DNA of 48,992 nt from an uncultured Alphaproteobacteria bacterium (GTDB lineage: Bacteria; Pseudomonadota; Alphaproteobacteria; Sphingomonadales; Sphingomonadaceae): assembly GCA_903934325.1 (NCBI GenBank), contig CAIZNH010000022.1, forward strand, positions 1 through 48,992, in the 5' to 3' direction. Shown one piece after another: positions 44,522-48,992 of the stretch. Positions within the stretch are counted from its first letter, which is position 1. Each line of letters starts with the position of its first letter. A program made the translations under genes and the position numbers. The notes below the pieces were generated by a model. That model saw only the letters and a program-made list of their open reading frames with translations, did not search any database and was not told the origin of the DNA.

Positions 44522-45412
44522 ATGGCTGATATGACCGAAACCTTCGCCGACCAGATCATGGGCTTCACCCTGCCCGGACGCAATGCGCGCGGGCGCGCGG
44601 TGCGGCTCGAAGGCGTGCTGGATGAAGTGCTGTCGGCGCATGATTATCCCGCACCGATCACGCATCTGCTGAGCGAGGCGCTGGTGCTCGGTGCGCTGAT
44701 GGGCGGGCTGCTCAAGGGCGAGCACGCGCAGATGACGATGCAGGCGCAGACCAATGGCGGGATCGTCAGCTTGCTGGTGTGCGATTATCGTGCAGGCGCA
44801 GTGCGCGGCTATTGCGATTTCGATACCGAACGCCTGGCACGGCTCGGCGCCAATCCGTCACTCTCGGCGCTGTTCGGGGAGGGGTATCTCGCGATCACCT
44901 TCGAAACCGAAGGGCAGCAGCGTTACCAGGGCATCGTGCCGCTGGAAGGCGACAGTCTGGCGGAGGCCTGCGAGGTCTATTTCAGCCAGTCGGAGCAGAT
45001 CCCGACGCTGATCCGGGTCGCCAGCCGCGCCGGGGCAAAGGGCCGCGCGGCAGCGGGCCTGCTGGTGCAGCATCTTCCCGATGGCGAGGAAGGGCGCGAG
45101 CGGCTGCACGTCCGGATGGACCACCCCGATTGGGAGCACGTGGCGATCATGGCTGGTTCGATCAGCCATGATGAACTGCTCGACACAGGCCTGTCGCTGG
45201 AAGCGATCGCCTGGCGCTTGTTCCATGAGGAAGAGGAAGTGCGGGTGCAGTCCGGTGCCGGGCTCACGCGCGGCTGCCGCTGTAGTGCGGAGCACTATGC
45301 CACGATCATCGCGCGCTTTCCGCCCGAAGAGCAGGCAGCGATGCGCAATGAAGACGGCGTTGTCGTGGTCGATTGCGCCTTCTGTTCGAAGTTGTTCGAG
45401 CTTGCGCTCTAG
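44522..45412 (+). CDS. hslO: Redox-regulated chaperone Hsp33
   Basis: Holdase chaperone switched on when oxidation releases zinc from its C-terminal cysteines and heat unfolds the linker. The 296-residue protein has an N-terminal domain from FTLPGRNARGRAVRLEGV, SLLVCDYRAGAVRGYCDF, and a linker/redox domain ending GCRCSAEHYATIIARFPPEE and VVVDCAFCSKLF. These CxC and CxxC pairs are the zinc ligands of Hsp33. In-frame ATG at 44531 is an alternative. No strong ribosome site upstream. Neighbours give no further clue. Confidence 0.93.
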   Translation: MADMTETFADQIMGFTLPGRNARGRAVRLEGVLDEVLSAHDYPAPITHLLSEALVLGALMGGLLKGEHAQMTMQAQTNGGIVSLLVCDYRAGAVRGYCDFDTERLARLGANPSLSALFGEGYLAITFETEGQQRYQGIVPLEGDSLAEACEVYFSQSEQIPTLIRVASRAGAKGRAAAGLLVQHLPDGEEGRERLHVRMDHPDWEHVAIMAGSISHDELLDTGLSLEAIAWRLFHEEEEVRVQSGAGLTRGCRCSAEHYATIIARFPPEEQAAMRNEDGVVVVDCAFCSKLFELAL

Positions 45413-45498
45413 CGCTTCGTCGAAAAGCGCAGGGCCAGACCTGATGTCTGACCAGAATATGCAAGCCAGCCTGCCCAAAAGCGGGCAAGAGTGAGGCC

Positions 45499-45918
45499 AT
45501 GAACAGGCTTTCCAACCGTCAATTCCGGCTGCTGGGACTTTGCGCGCTTGCTGCGGCGGCTGCCCTGGGTGTTGCCATCCCGGCAGTGGCGCAAGGCAAT
45601 GGGCTCGCGATGCTCGCGACGCTGGCGAAGGGCGAATGGACGATCAAGTTCCGGGACGGCAGCCCTGATCGCAAGATCTGCCTGCGCAGCGGGCAGGAAC
45701 TGATCCAGCTTCGCCACCGCGAGGCCGGATGCAACCAGTTCGTGGTCGAGGACGGCGTGGCCAAGGTCACCGTGCAATATACCTGTCAGGGCAACGGCTA
45801 CGCCCGTACCAGCATCCGGCGCGAGACACCGGCACTGGTGCAGCTTGAAAGCCAGGGGATTCAGGGCGGGATGCCGTTCCAACTGCTCGCCGAGGGGCGC
45901 CGCACCGGCCCGTGCTGA
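45499..45918 (+). CDS. Small exported protein of unknown function
   Basis: 139 residues. Basic start then LLGLCALAAAAALGVAIPAVA, a Sec signal with cleavage likely after AQ near residue 32. The mature 105 residues carry three cysteine-containing segments (RKICLRSGQELIQL, EAGCNQFVVEDG, YTCQGNGYARTSI) and a final RTGPC, enough for two disulfides. The layout (WTIKFRDGSPDRKICLRS...) recalls DUF3617-like periplasmic proteins, but the match is not certain. AGTGAGG precedes the ATG. It stands between hslO and queC, possibly with queC. Confidence 0.75.
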   Translation: MNRLSNRQFRLLGLCALAAAAALGVAIPAVAQGNGLAMLATLAKGEWTIKFRDGSPDRKICLRSGQELIQLRHREAGCNQFVVEDGVAKVTVQYTCQGNGYARTSIRRETPALVQLESQGIQGGMPFQLLAEGRRTGPC

Positions 45919-45962
45919 GGCGGACCGATTGCCTTTGACGGCCAGCGTGATAGGGGCGCGGT

Positions 45963-46661
45963 ATGTCTTCCGACGCGCCCGCCCAGACAGCCCCCATCGC
46001 AGTCGTCCTCCTGTCCGGAGGGCTGGATTCGATGGTGACGGCTGCACTTGCGAAAGAGCAGGGCTTTGCTGTCCATGCCTTGAGCGTCGACTATGGGCAG
46101 CGCCATCGGCTCGAACTCGAGTCCGCGCAGCGGATCGCCGCAAGGCTGGGGCTGGCGCGCCATACGGTGATCGCGCTCGATCTGCGGGCCTTTGGCGGAT
46201 CGGCGCTGACCGATGCGATCGAAGTTCCGAAATCGGGTGTGGGTGACGATATCCCCGTCACCTATGTTCCCGCGCGCAATCTCGTTTTCCTTGCGCTGAC
46301 GACGGCCTGCGCCGAGGCTGCGGGCGCAAGGGATGTCTTCATCGGAGTGAATGCGCTGGACTACTCCGGCTATCCCGATTGCCGTCCGGAATTCATCGCG
46401 AGTTTCGCGGAAACGGCGCGGCTGGGGACCAAGGCCGGCGTCGAGGGTGCGCCCTTCACGATCCACGCGCCGCTTCAGCACATGACCAAGGCCGATATCG
46501 CGCGGGAATGCGCGCGGCTGCGTCTGGACCCGGCATGGAGCTGGTCGTGCTACGATCCGACAGCTGACGGGATGGCCTGCGGGCTGTGCGATTCCTGCCG
46601 CTTGCGGAAAAAGGGATTTGCCGGAGCCGGAATTGTCGATAGCACCGCGTACAAGGCCTGA
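45963..46661 (+). CDS. queC: 7-cyano-7-deazaguanine synthase (preQ0 synthase)
   Basis: Converts 7-carboxy-7-deazaguanine to preQ0 with ATP and ammonia, leading to queuosine in tRNA. 232 residues. N-terminal PP-loop VVLLSGGLDSMVTAALA, LSVDYGQRHRLEL, TYVPARNLVFLALTTACAEA, DYSGYPDCRPEFIASF and zinc-binding SWSCYDPTADGMACGLCDSC-type cysteines (four in total: SCY, ACGLCDSC) near residues 200-215. The family matches along its whole length. queD and queE are not in the window. The MFS gene begins 51 bases after it. Confidence 0.95.
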   Translation: MSSDAPAQTAPIAVVLLSGGLDSMVTAALAKEQGFAVHALSVDYGQRHRLELESAQRIAARLGLARHTVIALDLRAFGGSALTDAIEVPKSGVGDDIPVTYVPARNLVFLALTTACAEAAGARDVFIGVNALDYSGYPDCRPEFIASFAETARLGTKAGVEGAPFTIHAPLQHMTKADIARECARLRLDPAWSWSCYDPTADGMACGLCDSCRLRKKGFAGAGIVDSTAYKA

Positions 46662-46712
46662 GCGTAGCTATCAGCGCGCTGCCGGGCCGGACATCCGGAG
46701 AGGGGATCTTTC

Positions 46713-48275
46713 TTGAGCGATGAAGCGACGGCGGCGCAAGGCCGCAGCGATCAGAGCGCGTCGGCTTACAGCTGGTATGCCCTTGGTGTTCTGGTTGTGG
46801 TTTACATCCTCAACTTCATCGACCGGCAAATCCTCTCGATCCTCGCGGTCGACATCAAGCGCGATCTCGGGCTGACCGACGGCCAACTGGGCTTCCTCGG
46901 CGGTGCGGCCTTTGCGGTCTTCTACGCCTTGTTCGGCGTGCCGTTGGGCCGGCTGGCGGACCGCTGGCATCGTGTACGCCTGCTCACGATCGGTCTGGTT
47001 CTCTGGTCGACCATGACGGCATTTTCCGGATTGGCACGCAACTACCTCACCCTGTCGCTCGCGCGGATGGGGGTGGGTGTCGGTGAGGCAACGGCCAGCC
47101 CGACGGCCTATTCGCTGATCTCGGATTACTTTCCGGCGCGCCAACGAGGGACCGCTTTGGCGATCTATTCCTCGGGCCTCTATATCGGCGGCGGGGTTTC
47201 GCTCCTGATCGGCGCCAAGATATCGAAGGTCTGGGATGCAGCCTACCCGGCAGGTGGAATGGGCGGGCTGGTAGGATGGCAGGCTGCGTTTCTCGCGGTT
47301 GGCTTGCCCGGAGTATTGCTGGCGGCTTGGGTCGCGTCCCTGCGTGAGCCTGAAAGACTGCCTGATCAGGAAGCGGGCCAGCGCCATCCGCTGCGCGACT
47401 TCTTTGTCGATCTGTCGATGCTGTTGCCGCCCTTCACCCTTCTCCATGCGATGAAGCGGGGGGCTATGGCGGTGATGATCAACTTGGCCATGGCGGCAGC
47501 GATGATCGCTCTGGCACTGGTCATGATCCGGCTGACCGGCAATTTGCCGCAGTGGTCGGCAATGACCTTCGGCTACTATGCCGTGTTTTCGTGGGCGGCG
47601 ACGCTCCGGCGACATGATCCGGCGACCTTCCAGCTGATCTGGGGCACGCCTGCGTTCATCTGCACGGCTCTGGGCTATGGGCTTGTCTCGCTCGGAGCCT
47701 ATGCGCTGGCGTTCTGGTCCGCCCCATATGCGGAGACGGTCCTCAAATTGCCGAAGGACGAGCTCGCATTCGTGCTTGGCGGAAGCGGCGCTTTGTCAGG
47801 CTTTTTGGGCGTTATCTTTGGCGGTCGGATGTCCGACTGGCTCAGAGGGCGTAATCCGTCCGGCCGGATACTTGTCGTGATGTTCGGCATTCTTGCCCCG
47901 ATCATTCCGATCTGGGTCGGCTTCACGACCGATAGCCCGGTCTTGTTCTACGCGATGAATTTCCTCGCGGGCATGTTCGCGGCGACGGCGCTGGGAGCGG
48001 CTGCGGCGACGACGCAGGATCTGGTACTACCGCGCATGCGCGGCACCGCGACTGCTTCGTTTTTCCTTGCCACCACATTGGTCGGCCTGGCGATCGGCCC
48101 CTATATGGTGGGCCAGATTTCCGATCTCACGGGAAGTATGCGGATCGGCGTGCTGTCGCTGATCGGTGTCGCACCGATCTCCCTCGCTCTGCTGATCTAT
48201 GCCTATCGCGCCCTTCCCAAAGCCGAGGCAACGATCGCCGAGCGCGCCCGCATTGCAGCGGGCACTGCTGCTTGA
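46713..48275 (+). CDS. Major facilitator superfamily transporter
   Basis: 520 residues, TTG start behind GAGAGGGG. About twelve helices. First is YALGVLVVVYILNFIDRQIL (with the FIDR motif seen in the sugar-phosphate/hexuronate MFS branch), then GRLADRWHRVRLL (motif A between TM2 and TM3), GVGVGEATASPTAYSLISDY (TM4/5, acid-solute branch), DYFPARQRGTALAIYSSGLY, and a cytosolic loop between halves. The sixth to seventh stretch is unusually long (about 100 residues with an extra hydrophobic pair near 250-300), which may add helices. This spin-ster-like arrangement is often found near catabolic genes. The substrate is not known. Confidence 0.88.
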   Translation: MSDEATAAQGRSDQSASAYSWYALGVLVVVYILNFIDRQILSILAVDIKRDLGLTDGQLGFLGGAAFAVFYALFGVPLGRLADRWHRVRLLTIGLVLWSTMTAFSGLARNYLTLSLARMGVGVGEATASPTAYSLISDYFPARQRGTALAIYSSGLYIGGGVSLLIGAKISKVWDAAYPAGGMGGLVGWQAAFLAVGLPGVLLAAWVASLREPERLPDQEAGQRHPLRDFFVDLSMLLPPFTLLHAMKRGAMAVMINLAMAAAMIALALVMIRLTGNLPQWSAMTFGYYAVFSWAATLRRHDPATFQLIWGTPAFICTALGYGLVSLGAYALAFWSAPYAETVLKLPKDELAFVLGGSGALSGFLGVIFGGRMSDWLRGRNPSGRILVVMFGILAPIIPIWVGFTTDSPVLFYAMNFLAGMFAATALGAAAATTQDLVLPRMRGTATASFFLATTLVGLAIGPYMVGQISDLTGSMRIGVLSLIGVAPISLALLIYAYRALPKAEATIAERARIAAGTAA

Positions 48276-48545
48276 TCCTCTATAGTTGAGGGAACTGCCT
48301 TACCGGCTGCGGACAGTTGCCGATCCGCAGCCATATCCGCTCGGCATGAGGCGGTTCCTGACGGGGCTGCGGGACAGTTCAGACCAACGTGGTGAGCCAT
48401 TGGCTCGTCGAGGCGCGCGTCAGGGTTTCGTGGGCGCTTTGATTGAACCAGAGCCTGATTCTCTGGCGGATTGATAGCCGCAGCGCTCGCGCGGGCTGAC
48501 AGGCTGGACCAGCCAACTGGCCATTCTTGAGCATCTGATGGGCAA
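48276..48545. other. Intergenic region, no supported gene
   Basis: 270 bases between the MFS stop and the OmpA terminator. Short open frames exist on both strands (up to ~65 codons) but have no recognisable start context or family. No promoter or RNA is clear. Confidence 0.4.
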
Positions 48546-48575
48546 CAAAAAAGGGGCCGGATTGCTCCGGCCCCT
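48546..48575 (-). terminator. Rho-independent terminator of the OmpA-family gene
   Basis: Stem AGGGGCCGG/CCGGCCCCT (48552-48560 and 48567-48575), six-base loop. On the minus strand it is followed by six T. It lies about 23 bases past the stop codon. Confidence 0.93.
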
Positions 48576-48598
48576 TCATGTTCCCTTGGAAGGGTGAC

Positions 48599-48992
48599 TT
48601 ACATGCCCGAACCCGGACCGTAGGTCACTTCAACGCGACGGTTCTGCGCTTCACGCACGCCGTCCGCAGTCGGGACGCGCGGCTGCGATTCGCCGAAGCC
48701 CTGGCTGCTGATGCGACCATCGGGGATACCGCGACCGCTCAGGTAGCTGCGCACCGAAGAGTTACGACGCTCGGCAAGGCCGACGTTGTACTTCACGGTA
48801 CCGGCGCGGTCGGTGTGACCGGCAAGCATCACGCTGGCGGCGCCGCAGTTTGCGTAGGCGGTGACAGCGTTGTTGAGGATGGTCGCAGCTTCCGCAGTGA
48901 TGTCCGACTTATCGAAGTCGAAGAAAACAATGTACGGACCCGTGTTGCACGGCGCCTTCGGCGGCGGGGGCGGGGGCGGCGGCGGGGGCGGC
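48599..48992 (-). CDS. OmpA-family outer-membrane protein (C-terminal part, runs off the window)
   Basis: Only the C-terminal 130 residues are present. The visible part starts in a run of at least eleven Pro, then KAPCNTGPYIVFFDFDKSD, the OmpA peptidoglycan-binding domain (AGHTDRAG...YNVGLAERRNSSVRSYL, GFGESQPRVPTADGVREAQN, NRRVEV). The Asp and Arg that bind diaminopimelate in this domain are in HTDRAG and NRRVEV. The conserved Cys pair (CNTG and ANCG) may be disulfide-linked. The upstream beta-barrel is outside the window, so the start cannot be seen. Long Pro linkers of this kind occur in Erythrobacteraceae OmpA proteins, by recollection. Confidence 0.92.
   Translation of the reverse strand, partial: PPPPPPPPPPPKAPCNTGPYIVFFDFDKSDITAEAATILNNAVTAYANCGAASVMLAGHTDRAGTVKYNVGLAERRNSSVRSYLSGRGIPDGRISSQGFGESQPRVPTADGVREAQNRRVEVTYGPGSGM

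Noticed and set aside
48286..48474. 62-codon plus-strand ORF after the MFS gene
   Set aside because: No ribosome site, no recognisable motif, composition like intergenic sequence; not called a gene.

Overview
This window is a GC-rich chromosomal stretch from an alphaproteobacterium, most likely a member of the Sphingomonadales close to Erythrobacter/Porphyrobacter. This placement is inferred from gene content, without any database search. It rests on a MipZ division-site ATPase, a thioredoxin-type arsenate reductase with ArsH, paired acyl-CoA dehydrogenases, a Gly-rich two-domain cold-shock protein, an OmpA protein with a polyproline linker, and dispersed hairpin repeats whose arms read like GTTCGCCCTGAGCCTGTCGA. 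I see no phage, insertion sequence, CRISPR array or rRNA. The region is core chromosome with a few accessory cassettes.

Layout. 1-2.4 kb: a perfect 36-bp palindrome, tRNA-Gly(UCC), panC on the minus strand, then mipZ overlapping a small membrane J-domain gene. 2.5-6.5 kb: a phosphomannomutase/phosphoglucomutase and a ligase-associated DEXH helicase. Right behind the helicase stop is a textbook parS site (TGTTTCACGTGAAACA). A parS site 4.4 kb from mipZ suggests the window lies in the origin-proximal chromosome-partition region. 6.6-9.3 kb: a minus-strand tonB-exbB-exbD-exbD energy-transduction operon with RNA hairpins at two of its junctions and a clear terminator. 9.7-15.5 kb: an exported protein of unknown function, homoserine dehydrogenase, two tandem paralogous exported proteins (one frameshifted), GlpX fructose-bisphosphatase, a small membrane protein and a small secreted protein with an AT-rich upstream region.

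15.9-23.2 kb: two acyl-CoA dehydrogenases, a DUF1295 membrane enzyme, PRPP synthetase, a HisN-type phosphatase, and a phosphotransferase paired with an unfamiliar 356-residue protein. 23.4-25.1 kb: an arsenic cassette (arsR-arsC-arsH) with two identical operator-like repeats and no efflux pump in view. 25.2-25.9 kb: rpmI-rplT. 26-28 kb: two tandem paralogous AraC-type regulators. 28.1-33.8 kb: pheS-pheT-SDR-prfC, with every junction overlapping. 33.9-35.3 kb: an alpha/beta hydrolase and a PNPOx-like protein. 35.4-37.3 kb: glnK-amtB behind a near-perfect sigma-54 promoter.

37.7-41.1 kb: a four-gene minus-strand operon (phosphatase/sulfurtransferase-like protein, small membrane protein, sterol-desaturase-like hydroxylase, GMC oxidoreductase). 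41.4-48.3 kb: the cold-shock protein, argD-argF, hslO, a small exported protein, queC and an MFS transporter. The window closes inside an OmpA-family gene.

Most content is housekeeping: translation (rpmI, rplT, pheST, prfC, queC), amino-acid and nucleotide supply (hom, argD, argF, panC, prs, hisN), gluconeogenesis (glpX) and nitrogen sensing (glnK-amtB). The features most worth a second look are the parS site, the hairpin-rich ton operon, the frameshifted exported paralogue, the ars operator pair without a pump, the mini-ORF in frame with the cold-shock gene, and a set of hairpins sharing CCGTTC ends.
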